From Paraburkholderia acidicola (GTDB lineage: Bacteria; Pseudomonadota; Gammaproteobacteria; Burkholderiales; Burkholderiaceae): a stretch of DNA of 64,000 bases. The stretch's first letter is position 1; each line of letters starts with the position of its first letter. Made by a program: the position numbers and the translations under genes. Shown here one piece after another: positions 26,497-35,151 of the stretch. The stretch covers positions 682,001 through 746,000 of the forward strand of contig NZ_MTZV01000006.1 in assembly GCF_002362315.1 (NCBI RefSeq). Direction: 5' to 3'. The notes beneath the pieces are model-generated. The model did no database searches. It saw nothing but the letters and a program-made list of their open reading frames with translations, and was not told the DNA's origin.

Positions 26497-27120
26497 TTAG
26501 ATCGGTCGGCTATCGGTTGATGCCAGGGACTTCCGGATAAATTGCTCGACCGTTGTTGCTATCTGTTCGGGCGATCCGTCGCTCCTGAACCGCTCGCAAT
26601 TCAGCCTCATGAATACGGGGAATCGATCGCGGATCTTGCGAAGCTCATCCGCCTCGTTGGCCTTCAGATACGGCCTTGATAGTTGTCGGGCGACGATCAG
26701 GTTCGAACAACTTTCGAGGTCGAATGTGGGTAGTAAAAGCGCGGTGAGCACGTCCGCTTCGATGTAGTCGCGAATCGACGGATAGCGCGGCGTGATATCC
26801 AGCGGATACGTCATGAAACCCGACGAAACGGCGCAGATCGTGGGCTCGGTTACTTCGCGTTTGAGTTGCTCGTAGAGCTGGACGTTGTGTCTTGCGTATT
26901 CAACGTATCCGTTACGCTCGATGAATTCGGCGATGTTTCCGAGCGACGACAAAAAGCACTGGTCCATGTCGACGAAACGCCAGTTCAATCGATCGGCAAG
27001 AATGGAGCCGATGGTCGTCTTGCCGGCGCCGCCTGGCCCGATGAGGTGTGCAAGAGGCAGATTGAATTCCTCGCGCGTCGGGGCGTTGTTATGTCTCTTC
27101 CGGAGACGGGCGTGCTGCAC
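26497..27120 (-). CDS. Shikimate-kinase-like P-loop kinase, uncertain or damaged start
   Basis: The conserved part begins HLIGPGGAGKTTIGSILADR (Walker A) followed by WRFVDMDQCF, as in shikimate kinase-like proteins, and continues for about 185 residues to a normal C-terminus. There is no ATG, GTG or TTG between the upstream hipA stop (27089) and the Walker motif. The nearest in-frame starts are GTGs at 27126 and 27120, inside hipA and without a ribosome site. A CTG at 27060 has GAGGA 7 nt upstream. Homologues normally have only a few residues before HLIGP, so the true start may be lost or non-canonical. Function is inferred from fold only. Confidence 0.6.
   Translation of the reverse strand: MQHARLRKRHNNAPTREEFNLPLAHLIGPGGAGKTTIGSILADRLNWRFVDMDQCFLSSLGNIAEFIERNGYVEYARHNVQLYEQLKREVTEPTICAVSSGFMTYPLDITPRYPSIRDYIEADVLTALLLPTFDLESCSNLIVARQLSRPYLKANEADELRKIRDRFPVFMRLNCERFRSDGSPEQIATTVEQFIRKSLASTDSRPI
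27053..27092 (+). pseudogene. Short remnant of a VOC-family gene
   Basis: Read on the plus strand this encodes KRQIEFLARRGVV, matching KRQIEFLVSQGVV of the VOC protein at 24350-24847. At DNA level 18 bases (GGCAGATTGAATTCCTCG) are identical, and about 80 percent of 45 surrounding bases match. The similarity stops at the kinase Walker segment on one side and near the hipA stop on the other. It looks like a fragment left at a recombination junction. Confidence 0.5.
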
Positions 27121-28420
27121 GCGCACGATGCGTGCGCTCGAACTGAGACGGGTCCAACGACAATTCTCCAGTAACGATCTGTTCGGCAAGCTGAAATGCC
27201 GGCCGCTGTGATTCGAGGTTGGCTTCATCCATTCCCACATCAAGATAGAGTTGCCGCCACGAGGCATGCACAGTTGCAGCCATCCCACGCAGCACGTCCC
27301 ACGCCTCGGCGACTGCGTACGAGAACGATGCGACATCCTTCACAAGCGACTCAGGCGTAGCCACGCGCGTGCCCTCACGGTTCACGGCCATCGCCTGAAC
27401 CTCCCGACGGCGTGGAATCGCAACAACGTCGTAGGCTGGTGAAAGCATCCACGTACCGGCCCGACAGAGCAGTCCGTGGTTACGTGGATGATCGTCGTAG
27501 TTGCCAACAAGCGCATTGAAGGTCATCCGGCGCCACAGTTCGCGCTGCTGCTCGACGTATCCCTGAGTGCGGTCGCCGCACCAGCGCCGTAGCTCGTAAG
27601 CCAGCTTGACGTAAGAGCGGTCCGGATCTTCAGGCGTTGAGTCACCCCGCAGCCGAAGCACGGTTGCTGCGCTCGCGAAAAGAGCCCGTTCCACCCCAGC
27701 GTCCGTAACCTTGCGATCAAAGCGCCTTACCAGAACGACTTCATGCGGACCAACCCGCTCGTAGCGGACCTCGGCGACGTCGATGCCGCATCGAGCGGCC
27801 AGTGTCATCGCGACGTACTCGCGCGCTGGAAGATACGGCGCCCCTTCGCGCTCCTGAAGTTTGGCGATCCACCACTGCGTGGCGCCGTCGACCTCGCGAG
27901 AAACCGTTAGTTTGGGTTTCTCTCCACCAAGACTTGTGCTGTCGTCCACGCCCGACAGCTGCCGCACTACACGCCGCGGCGAATAGCCCTCTTCGGTCTC
28001 AGCAAGAATGCTTTTCAGGTCACCTTCGGTCGGCGGCACGAAGGCCACCTTCCGCTCGATCTGTTCGGTGTGACAAACCTCGATCGCGCCAACGCCGTCA
28101 CCAGGCGCGAGATCCATCCGCTCGACCTCGTCGAGCGTTTCCTTCGCGTGTCTCGCGAGCAACATGTCGAGGCCGAAGCCTTCAGGAGCTGCGTCGCGCA
28201 GCACGCCGAAGACGCCGTTCATACTGGACGTCGTGTTCGGCTTCTGCGAGCGCGTAAATGGAAGATTGATCGGGTCGAGCGGAAGCGCGCCGTCATGCTT
28301 CCTGTAATCCTCGCCGTACAAGAAACGACCAAGGCCCGGTGACCATTCGAATGTGCCGCACCGGACAGGTGCGACGCTCCCCGGCAGCCAGACCCACACA
28401 GGTCGCACTTGATCAGCCAC
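27089..28420 (-). CDS. hipA: HipA-like kinase toxin (second hipBA module)
   Basis: A 443-residue HipA-domain protein, divergent from the copy at 17909-19243. P-loop-like STSLGGEKPKLTV lies at about 161-173, the catalytic loop GNYDDHPRNHG at about 306-316 and the metal Asp of AYDVV near 331. So kinase residues look intact, although the loop reads DDHPRN instead of DGHAKN. It begins with GTG at 28420, overlapping the antitoxin stop by 8 nt. The last 10 or so residues lie close to the VOC-like remnant, so the extreme C-terminus may not be original. Likely a growth-arrest kinase; target unknown. Confidence 0.82.
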   Translation of the reverse strand: MADQVRPVWVWLPGSVAPVRCGTFEWSPGLGRFLYGEDYRKHDGALPLDPINLPFTRSQKPNTTSSMNGVFGVLRDAAPEGFGLDMLLARHAKETLDEVERMDLAPGDGVGAIEVCHTEQIERKVAFVPPTEGDLKSILAETEEGYSPRRVVRQLSGVDDSTSLGGEKPKLTVSREVDGATQWWIAKLQEREGAPYLPAREYVAMTLAARCGIDVAEVRYERVGPHEVVLVRRFDRKVTDAGVERALFASAATVLRLRGDSTPEDPDRSYVKLAYELRRWCGDRTQGYVEQQRELWRRMTFNALVGNYDDHPRNHGLLCRAGTWMLSPAYDVVAIPRRREVQAMAVNREGTRVATPESLVKDVASFSYAVAEAWDVLRGMAATVHASWRQLYLDVGMDEANLESQRPAFQLAEQIVTGELSLDPSQFERTHRARAARPSPEET

Positions 28421-28736
28421 GGGAACCTCGCTTCGATCGCGTCAACCGACTCAATGCTTCCTGCTGGATTACCGGGTCCAGGTCAGTGCGGGCAGCTTCC
28501 CGGAGAGGACCCAGACTATCGAGCGTCCACAACGCCATCACGACCTGGCCAAAGGCCACAGATGGCGATCCCTTTTCGAGGTTGACGATCATGTTGATAC
28601 CCACACCCATCTTTGCGGCGAGATCGCTCTGCGTCCAGCCGCGAGCACGGCGCGCGAGCTGGATTTTCTTGCCGATGGCGACTACCACCTCCTCGGCCTC
28701 GAAAGGTAGCAGGTCCAGATGCTGGGCAATTTTCAC
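28413..28736 (-). CDS. hipB: HipB-like XRE antitoxin (second module)
   Basis: 107 residues with an XRE helix-turn-helix (GKKIQLARRARGWTQSDLAA, then KMGVGINMIVNLEKG). It is followed by a C-terminal helical stretch longer than in the other HipB here. The only upstream start is GTG at 28736; the start codon lies inside a long inverted repeat, which suits tight autorepression. It overlaps hipA by 8 nt. Confidence 0.8.
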   Translation of the reverse strand: MKIAQHLDLLPFEAEEVVVAIGKKIQLARRARGWTQSDLAAKMGVGINMIVNLEKGSPSVAFGQVVMALWTLDSLGPLREAARTDLDPVIQQEALSRLTRSKRGSRG

Positions 28737-28791
28737 TATAAACTCAAAATAAATGCTGATAATTTTTAGTTTATAGGTAATTTTGTGAAAA
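28730..28791 (-). promoter_or_regulatory. Inverted-repeat operator over the second hipB start
   Basis: CTATAAACT (28736-28744) and AGTTTATAG (28768-28776) form a perfect 9-bp inverted repeat 23 nt apart. Outside them TTTTCAC (28730-28736) pairs with GTGAAAA (28785-28791). The region is very AT-rich and carries the promoter. The layout differs from the short-period array of the first hipBA module. Confidence 0.6.
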
Positions 28792-28831
28792 TCAAGTTAT
28801 CGATAGGCCTCGACCACGATCACCAGCCAGC

Positions 28832-29236
28832 TCAGCTATCCGCAGTCTCCGGCAGCTTCGCAATCACCTTGATCTCAAACCCAAAGCCATACAGCCACGT
28901 CACGCCGACCGCGGTCAAAGTCGGATGTGGCGCCTTGCCCCAATACTCCGGCACGACTTTCCAGATCCGCTCGAACGTCGATTCGGGATCCACGATAAAA
29001 ACCGTTGCATCGATCACGTCGTCGAACGTGCAACCTGCGGCTGCGAGGATCGCGTTCAGATTGTCGAACGCGCGTCGGACTTGCTTCTCCAGGTCTGGCT
29101 CGGGCGAACCGTCCTCACGGCTGCCGACCTGCCCGGAAACAAACAACAAGCCATTGGACCGAACCGCTGGCGAATAGCGATTGCGTTCATAGAGCGCCTG
29201 GCGCCCGGCCGGAAACACCACGTCACGCTGTGCCAT
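28832..29236 (-). CDS. RidA family protein (enamine/imine deaminase)
   Basis: 134 residues, the normal size for RidA/YjgF proteins. NGLLFVSGQVGSREDGSPEP and FDNLNAILAAAGCTFDDVIDATVFIVD are family segments. The usual catalytic Arg near the C-terminus (PxRxxV region) is not obvious, since the corresponding part reads AVGVTWLYGFGFEIKVIA. It may therefore belong to a RidA-like subgroup with another activity. Trimeric RidA proteins hydrolyse reactive enamines made by PLP enzymes. The gene stands alone between hipBA and the sulfur island. Confidence 0.82.
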   Translation of the reverse strand: MAQRDVVFPAGRQALYERNRYSPAVRSNGLLFVSGQVGSREDGSPEPDLEKQVRRAFDNLNAILAAAGCTFDDVIDATVFIVDPESTFERIWKVVPEYWGKAPHPTLTAVGVTWLYGFGFEIKVIAKLPETADS

Positions 29237-29372
29237 AGATTCTCTCCATCAATGGGTCGAGACGACCCGGTGTTAACGATGAAGGGAGTTTAGGGAGGCG
29301 TAGCGGGCAGATAAACGAGTCAACGCCATCATCAGTTGTCGGGGAATCCAAACAATTCCCGAACTATCTGGA

Positions 29373-31163
29373 TCATGGAATTCGCAGACGTTCGCGCAGA
29401 ACCGGCCGCGTAGCGGAATCGCCGACGCGCGAATCGCGTGTCCCCGCTCCACCGCCCGGCCACGATGGACGCACCACGTTCGATGTGTTCGGTGCATTCG
29501 TTTTTTCACTCGCCCGCGGATCGATCCGGAACGCCGCGAGTTCATCCGGCGCGCACTGCGCAATCAGACCGGTTTCCCACGCGAGATACGCACGCGCCGC
29601 ATCGAGATTGCCGTCGTGACGATCGTGCACGAAGAACAGATAGTCGATGCGCGCATCGTCGGTCGGACTGTCCGGCGACGCTTCGAGTGGCAACCCCGCG
29701 TCGCGCCATGTGTCGATGCCATCCGCCGCAACGGCCAGCGCCGTGTACCCCGCTTCTCTCAGGTCCAGCGCGGCGAGTTCCGCCACTGCGGGTGTGTCGG
29801 CGAACAGAACAAACGTATCGCGTGCATTCGCGCCGATGGCGGCAAGCGTCTGCGGCAGATGCGGCCGAATGGTCCAGTGGGCGCCCGCTGCGTGCTCGCG
29901 ACGATATGCAGCGCTGCTGCGCAGATCGAGCAGATAGAGCGGCCGTTTGTTGTCGTCTGCGACGAACCGGCGCAACGCATCGCGATCTAGCGTCTCGATT
30001 TTTGGCACGGGCACAGAGTGCGCGTTGTCGGCGCCGAAGTTCAGCGCAGCGGCATCGCGCGAATCGATCAGTGCAACCTCGATACCGAGTTGCCACAGCC
30101 AAGTCGCGATCACCTGGGCGCGTACGCCGTCGTGGTCGATCAGCAGCACGCGCGCGCCGCGAACGCCGATAGTCTGATCGGTGGCCTGCAGAAGCTGGCC
30201 GCCTGGCGCGTGGACCATGCCGCGCAGACCGTCGTGCGCAAACTCCTTCGCGGTACGTACATCGATTGCGTAGGTCGTGCGTGTCGTATCGTCGAGCCAT
30301 GCCTGCGCCGTGCGTACATCAAGCGCGGCAATCGCAAAGCGCCGCGCTAGCGCAGCGGCGCGCTCTCGTGCAACCGCCGACGCATGCGCCAGGTTTGTCA
30401 CCGCATCGTGCCGCACGCTGCCGTGCTCCAGCGCATGGCCCGCTAGCGCCCAACCTTGCGTGCCGTTTTCGAGCGCAATGACCGGGTTCGTCACACCGAA
30501 ACTGCGCAACACTTCTGCGCCGATGATGCTGCGCGTCCGCCCCGCGCAATGAATCACGATTGGCGTCGTGGCGTCGTTCACGAATGTATCGATACGCAAC
30601 GGCAGCTCGCCGTTCGGGCAACTGAGCGCACCCGGGATCGTCATCTTCGTATGCTCTTCGACCGTGCGGCCATCGAGCAACGCAAACGCGCGCCCTTCGC
30701 GCTGCCAGCGCGCAAGCTCATCGGCCGACAGATGCGGTGTCGCGTACGCATGCTCGACCAGTTCACCGAAGGTTTTCGACGGCACGTTGATGCCTTTGAA
30801 CAGCGTATAGCCCGCCGCTTGCCAGCCGGCCGTGCCACCATCGATCACCGACACATTCGTATAGCCGAGCGCCACGAGTCGTCTGGCGGCACGTTCCGCC
30901 AGCGCGTCCGGCTCGCCGCTATCGATCAACACGACGCGCACCGTACGCCGCGGCGCGAGACGCGGGGCGTCGAGCTCGAGCCGGCTATACGGCAGCGGCA
31001 CCGCGAAGAACGCATGCGCTTCGCCGAACTGCCCGGCTTCGCGCACGTCGAAGAACGCAACTTCGTCCGCGTCGTTCAGCCACGCGCGTGCCGTTCCCGC
31101 GGAAATGGCTCTGAAGCCGGTAGCGGTCGCTGCGGTCGTTGCGGTAAAGATATCGGTCGTCAT
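29373..31163 (-). CDS. Four-domain rhodanese sulfurtransferase
   Basis: 596 residues with four rhodanese-like domains at roughly 18-118, 140-245, 280-370 and 395-495. Only the second has the active-site loop with cysteine (IVIHCAGRTRS, Cys206). The others read LIDSGEP, LIDHDGVR and LFADTPA at that position and must be structural or regulatory. Rhodaneses pass sulfane sulfur from thiosulfate or persulfides to acceptors. It is last in the operon ATPase-cupin-lyase-rhodanese, where it would take sulfur released from cysteine-type thiols. Confidence 0.88.
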   Translation of the reverse strand: MTTDIFTATTAATATGFRAISAGTARAWLNDADEVAFFDVREAGQFGEAHAFFAVPLPYSRLELDAPRLAPRRTVRVVLIDSGEPDALAERAARRLVALGYTNVSVIDGGTAGWQAAGYTLFKGINVPSKTFGELVEHAYATPHLSADELARWQREGRAFALLDGRTVEEHTKMTIPGALSCPNGELPLRIDTFVNDATTPIVIHCAGRTRSIIGAEVLRSFGVTNPVIALENGTQGWALAGHALEHGSVRHDAVTNLAHASAVARERAAALARRFAIAALDVRTAQAWLDDTTRTTYAIDVRTAKEFAHDGLRGMVHAPGGQLLQATDQTIGVRGARVLLIDHDGVRAQVIATWLWQLGIEVALIDSRDAAALNFGADNAHSVPVPKIETLDRDALRRFVADDNKRPLYLLDLRSSAAYRREHAAGAHWTIRPHLPQTLAAIGANARDTFVLFADTPAVAELAALDLREAGYTALAVAADGIDTWRDAGLPLEASPDSPTDDARIDYLFFVHDRHDGNLDAARAYLAWETGLIAQCAPDELAAFRIDPRASEKTNAPNTSNVVRPSWPGGGAGTRDSRVGDSATRPVLRERLRIP

Positions 31164-31206
31164 GTCGTGCGCTGAAAAGAAAGATCAAAGAGAAGATGCC
31201 GTGCCG

Positions 31207-32391
31207 TTAGCGCAGGACACGCCGGAACGCCTGATCGAGGTCGGCGATCAGGTCGTCGGGCGATTCGAGACCGACATGCAGCCGCACGACCGGTTCTGCA
31301 CCGCGCCAGTAGTGCTGTTCGCGCAAACGCGATGGCGGGGCGATCAGCGCGAGGCTTTCGTAGCCGCCCCACGACGCGCCGATGGCGAACAGCCGCAGTG
31401 CATCGACGAAGGCCACCGCCTGCGCGTGGTCGCCACGCAACGCGAACGACACAAGTCCATTCGAGCCGCTGAAATCGCGCTGCCATAACGCATGCCCGGG
31501 ATCGCCGGGCCGTGCCGGATGAAACACCCGCTCGACTGTGGGTTCTGCGGCCAGATAACCGGCCACCGCAAGCGCATTGCGCGCGTGCTGCGCAAGACGC
31601 ACCGGCAGCGTGCGGATGCCGCGTAGCGCGAGATACGCATCGTCGGCGCTTACGCTCAAGCCGAGCCCATCGTACGTATCGCGCAACCGCCGGGCGAGGT
31701 CCGCATCACGTGTCGCTACGGCGCCCTGCATCAGATCGGAATGACCGCCCGCGTATTTCGTTGTCGCCTGGATCGACACGTTGGCGCCCAGCGTTAACGG
31801 TCGATGCAGCAGCCCCGCGCTCCAGGTGTTGTCGGCGGCGAGCAGCACGCCGTGTTCATCTGCGAAACGCGCGAACGCCGGCAGATCGATGACCTCGTAG
31901 ACATACGATCCCGGTGACTCCACATAGATGAGCCGCGTGTTGTCACGCAGTTGCGCGAGCGGCGGTCCCTGCGATGCGTCGAAGTAATCGAACGACACCT
32001 GCAGACGCGACAACAACGGTTCGACTTTCTCGCGCACCGGACCGTACACGCTGTCCTGCACCAGCACGTGATCGCCAGGCGACAGCAGCGCGAGAAACAC
32101 GAGTGAGATTGCGGCGAGACCCGATGGGACGAGCAGTACGTCGTTTGCATCTTCCAGCTCAGCAAGCGCCGCTTCGAGCGCGCGATGCGTCGTCGTGCCA
32201 TGACGGCCGTACGTGGCCAGAGGTTCGCCATCGCGTCGACGCTGGGCAGCTGTTTCGCGATCTGCGTGACGCTCAAAACGTACCGTGCTGGTTCTAACCA
32301 CCGGCACGTTCACCGGTGCGAGACCGTCGTCGAACGGTGGCGAGCCCGCACGCAACAACCGTGTTTCGATGCGGTCCGGTTGCGCTGTCAT
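31207..32391 (-). CDS. metC: Cystathionine beta-lyase/gamma-synthase family PLP enzyme
   Basis: 394 residues, typical for the Cys/Met-metabolism PLP family. VPSGLAAISLVFLAL is the cofactor-binding helix, ADNTWSAGLLHRPL the aspartate region, and QATTKYAGGHSDLM carries the PLP lysine (Lys212). The GGYESL segment near the C-terminus fits the MetC-like beta-lyases. It cleaves C-S bonds of cystathionine, cystine or S-substituted cysteines to thiol, pyruvate and ammonia. It starts at ATG 32391, overlapping the TGA of the upstream cupin gene by one base. The exact substrate is open. Confidence 0.85.
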   Translation of the reverse strand: MTAQPDRIETRLLRAGSPPFDDGLAPVNVPVVRTSTVRFERHADRETAAQRRRDGEPLATYGRHGTTTHRALEAALAELEDANDVLLVPSGLAAISLVFLALLSPGDHVLVQDSVYGPVREKVEPLLSRLQVSFDYFDASQGPPLAQLRDNTRLIYVESPGSYVYEVIDLPAFARFADEHGVLLAADNTWSAGLLHRPLTLGANVSIQATTKYAGGHSDLMQGAVATRDADLARRLRDTYDGLGLSVSADDAYLALRGIRTLPVRLAQHARNALAVAGYLAAEPTVERVFHPARPGDPGHALWQRDFSGSNGLVSFALRGDHAQAVAFVDALRLFAIGASWGGYESLALIAPPSRLREQHYWRGAEPVVRLHVGLESPDDLIADLDQAFRRVLR

Positions 32392-33029
32392 CAGCCGACC
32401 GCCTGCGTCGAGCGCTGCATATGTGTTGCGTTGTAACGCACGACGCGGCCGGTGTCCGGCTCGAAGCCGAGACGACCTGTCAACGTTTCGAGCGGCCGGC
32501 CGTATAGATGGAAATGTAGCGTCGGTGTCGACCCGTCGACGTGGATGCTGTGAATATCGTCGGGCAGGAACGCGATCGGCACACCGGGGCGCACGACCAG
32601 TTCGCGATCGAATTCGAGCGTTGCGCGCTCGGCGTCGGTGCGGTCGTCGGTGCGACGGTAGAGACGATTCAGCTCCGCGCCATCGATTGCCGCGATCACA
32701 GCCCACGTATCGTGGTTGTGCGGGATCGTCGTCTTGCCCGGCAACAGCGAGTTCAGATAGAGCGCGAAGCCGTCCTCACCGGGATTCAGGCGATAGCGTG
32801 TCGAGGTGTTGCCACTGTCGCCCGCAGGCGGCGGAAAGTCGGCGGCTGGAAACAGATCGCTGTGCGTCGCGAGTTCGAGTAGCCGTTCGCTGATTGCATC
32901 GAGCGCGGCGCGCGTCACGCCGAGCCCATCGATAGTGCGGCGCGCGTCATCGAGCAGCTCAGTCACTGCATCACGGCGAGCTTCGGCGATATCGGTGGAG
33001 GTGGAGGTGGAGGGTTCGGTGGTGGACAT
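32391..33029 (-). CDS. Cysteine-dioxygenase-like cupin
   Basis: 212 residues of the cysteine dioxygenase type I cupin family. IPHNHDTWAVI supplies two iron-ligand histidines, and a third lies in DDIHSIHVDG. LYLNSLLPGKT and FHLYGRPLE frame the barrel. It would oxidise a thiol to a sulfinate, for example cysteine or 3-mercaptopropionate. The first 20 residues are Ser/Thr/Glu-rich and probably flexible. It lies in the ATPase-cupin-lyase-rhodanese operon with a one-base overlap downstream, which places it in organosulfur breakdown. Confidence 0.85.
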   Translation of the reverse strand: MSTTEPSTSTSTDIAEARRDAVTELLDDARRTIDGLGVTRAALDAISERLLELATHSDLFPAADFPPPAGDSGNTSTRYRLNPGEDGFALYLNSLLPGKTTIPHNHDTWAVIAAIDGAELNRLYRRTDDRTDAERATLEFDRELVVRPGVPIAFLPDDIHSIHVDGSTPTLHFHLYGRPLETLTGRLGFEPDTGRVVRYNATHMQRSTQAVG

Positions 33030-33069
33030 GAGAATTGAAATGAGTAGTAGTCGAATAACGGCCGATACT

Positions 33070-33981
33070 TCAACCCACCGCGCGACGCCGCACGCTGTGC
33101 CGGTCTTCGCCGCGTGCGCGTTGCAGAAAGAGCCGCGTGCGCTCGTTGGCTGGATCGCTGAACACCTGGCGCGCGGGCCCGTGCTCGAGGATCACGCCGC
33201 CTTCCGTGAAAAACACTTCGTCGCTGACGTCTTCGGCAAAACGCATTTCGTGCGTGACCAGTACGCAGGTCTGCCCTTCGTCCGCCAGTTCGCCGATCAC
33301 GTTCAGCACTTCACCCACGGTCTCCGGATCGAGCGCGGAGGTCACTTCGTCGAACAGGATCAGGTCGGGCCGCATGGCCAGTGCGCGCGCAATCGCGACA
33401 CGCTGCTGCTGGCCACCGGACAATGCGCCGGGATACGCGCGCGCCTTGTCTGCGAGCCGCACCTTTGCAAGCAGCGCGTGTGCATCGTGCTCGGCCTCGG
33501 CGCGACTGCGACCGAGCACACTGGTCGGCGCAAGCGTCAGGTTGTCGAGCACGTTCAGATGCGGAAACAGGTTGTACTGCTGGAACACGAAGCCGATTCG
33601 CTTGCGTAGCGCGATCTTCTGCGCGTCGGTGGTTTGCGCGCGAACGTCGATACCGTCGACGTATATGTCACCGTACTGCGGTGTCAGCAGCCCGTTGATA
33701 CAGCGCAGGATCGTCGATTTACCCGACCCCGATGGCCCGATGATCGACACCGCGTGACCACGCCGCACTGACAGATCGATACCGTTCAGCACCGGCGTGG
33801 CGCCGTACGAAAGATGCACATTGCGCAGCGAGAGCAGCGTGTTCGAAGGCGCCACGTCCGAAAGGGGCCCGGTTGTCGCCTGAAACTCACGCACGTCGTG
33901 GCGCGCCGCACCCAGTGCTTCGCGCGCAACGAGCCCCTCTACACCGAGCACGTTCGATACATCGAACGCTGCGCGGCTCAT
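33070..33981 (-). CDS. Amino-acid-type ABC transporter ATP-binding protein
   Basis: 303 residues: Walker A GPSGSGKST, Q-loop FVFQQYNLFPH, signature LSGGQQQRVAIARA and Walker B LILFDEVTSALDPE. These are the marks of GlnQ/TcyN-type polar amino-acid importers. The ATG at 33981 follows GGGTGAG; a further 35 upstream residues are possible but unlikely. An N-terminal extension of about 55 residues before the first strand is unusual. It heads the minus-strand sulfur operon and probably serves the divergent binding protein and two permeases (34294-36690), which have no ATPase of their own. Confidence 0.88.
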   Translation of the reverse strand: MSRAAFDVSNVLGVEGLVAREALGAARHDVREFQATTGPLSDVAPSNTLLSLRNVHLSYGATPVLNGIDLSVRRGHAVSIIGPSGSGKSTILRCINGLLTPQYGDIYVDGIDVRAQTTDAQKIALRKRIGFVFQQYNLFPHLNVLDNLTLAPTSVLGRSRAEAEHDAHALLAKVRLADKARAYPGALSGGQQQRVAIARALAMRPDLILFDEVTSALDPETVGEVLNVIGELADEGQTCVLVTHEMRFAEDVSDEVFFTEGGVILEHGPARQVFSDPANERTRLFLQRARGEDRHSVRRRAVG

Positions 33982-34293
33982 GCACTCACCCGCAACAGGA
34001 AGCACGGAAAGCGAAACGACCGTGTGTTGCGTGGAGAAAAAAGCGGTTTCATTAGACGTGTTATCCAGATCAGGTGAACGGCCCATTCTAGAAACCCATA
34101 CGTCATAGCGTAACCAACGAATCGTCGGAACGTTATGCAGCGATCTGCTATCCGCGCGTCGGACCTTGCATTGCAGCAGCGGATCGCGACGCTCCTTCGT
34201 CGCGCTGCTTTGCTTAGCAGATTCGCTTGGTTTGCGGTGCTGCGCGCTTTGCCTAAAGTGCGAGACTGCGCATCAATCGATACACCATTTGCC
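33982..34293. promoter_or_regulatory. Divergent promoter region of the ABC/organosulfur operons
   Basis: 312 bp between the ATPase and binding-protein start codons. It must carry two divergent promoters and, by context, a CysB- or LysR-type site. I could not assign hexamers with confidence. No gene is credible here. Confidence 0.45.
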
Positions 34294-35151
34294 ATGACTC
34301 ATCCGCTCTCCCGTTGCAGCAATCTTCTCAGTCCTTCGCTCCGTGCCGCGCTGGCCGCATCGATCGTGTTCTGCGTGTCGAGCGCCGCACACGCCGATGC
34401 GACACTCGACCGGATCGCCTCACGCCACGAAATCGCGGTGGGTGTACTCATCGGCGGTAGCCCGTTCGGTTCGCTCGATCCGCAGACGCAGCAACCGCGC
34501 GGTGTCAACGTCGATCTCGCCAACGATATCGGTCGCCGGCTCGGCGTGAAGGTCACGCGGGTTTCCGTGCAACCGTCGACGCGCGTGCAGTTCCTGCAGC
34601 AAGGCAAGGTCGACATCCTGATCGCGAACATGGAATACAACGCACAGCGCGGCGAACTGCTCGACTACGTGCCGACACCCTACTACCGCGTCGGCGGCAC
34701 CGCGATCACGCTGAAGACGAGCGGCATCGAACGCTGGGAAGATCTGCGCGGCAAACCCGTGTGCATCTCGCAGGGCAGCAGCTATATCCGGCCGCTCGTC
34801 GAGCGCTACGGCGCCGTACCGCGCGCGTTCCAGGGTTCGTCGCAGTCGCTGCTCGCGCTGCGCGGCGGCAGTTGCGTGGCAGCCGTGCATGACGCTGCAC
34901 CGCTGCTTTATCCGTTGCAGCAGCGCGACCCCGAATGGCGCGATTACCGGACGCTGCAACCCGAACTCGAACCCGCGCCTTCGGTGATCTGGGTACGTAA
35001 GGGCGAAAAGGACACGGCGGCCAAACTTGATGCGATCGTGAAGGACTGGCATCGCAGCGGCTGGCTGATCGAGGACGAGGCGAAGAACGGTCTCACGCCG
35101 CCCTCGCCTGCGCTTGCTGAATGGCACCGGCAGTTACCGATCGTCCAATGA
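34294..35151 (+). CDS. ABC transporter substrate-binding protein (family 3)
   Basis: 285 residues with a Sec signal (hydrophobic stretch, cleavage near SSAAHA|DATLD) and the family-3 amino-acid-binding pattern: EIAVGVLIGGSPFGSLD, PRGVNVDLANDIGRRLGV and GKVDILIANMEYNAQRGELLDY. It is periplasmic. It starts at ATG 34294. Its stop overlaps the first permease start (ATGA). The neighbouring genes point to a sulfur-containing amino acid or other organosulfur ligand; the sequence alone does not show it. Confidence 0.86.
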   Translation: MTHPLSRCSNLLSPSLRAALAASIVFCVSSAAHADATLDRIASRHEIAVGVLIGGSPFGSLDPQTQQPRGVNVDLANDIGRRLGVKVTRVSVQPSTRVQFLQQGKVDILIANMEYNAQRGELLDYVPTPYYRVGGTAITLKTSGIERWEDLRGKPVCISQGSSYIRPLVERYGAVPRAFQGSSQSLLALRGGSCVAAVHDAAPLLYPLQQRDPEWRDYRTLQPELEPAPSVIWVRKGEKDTAAKLDAIVKDWHRSGWLIEDEAKNGLTPPSPALAEWHRQLPIVQ

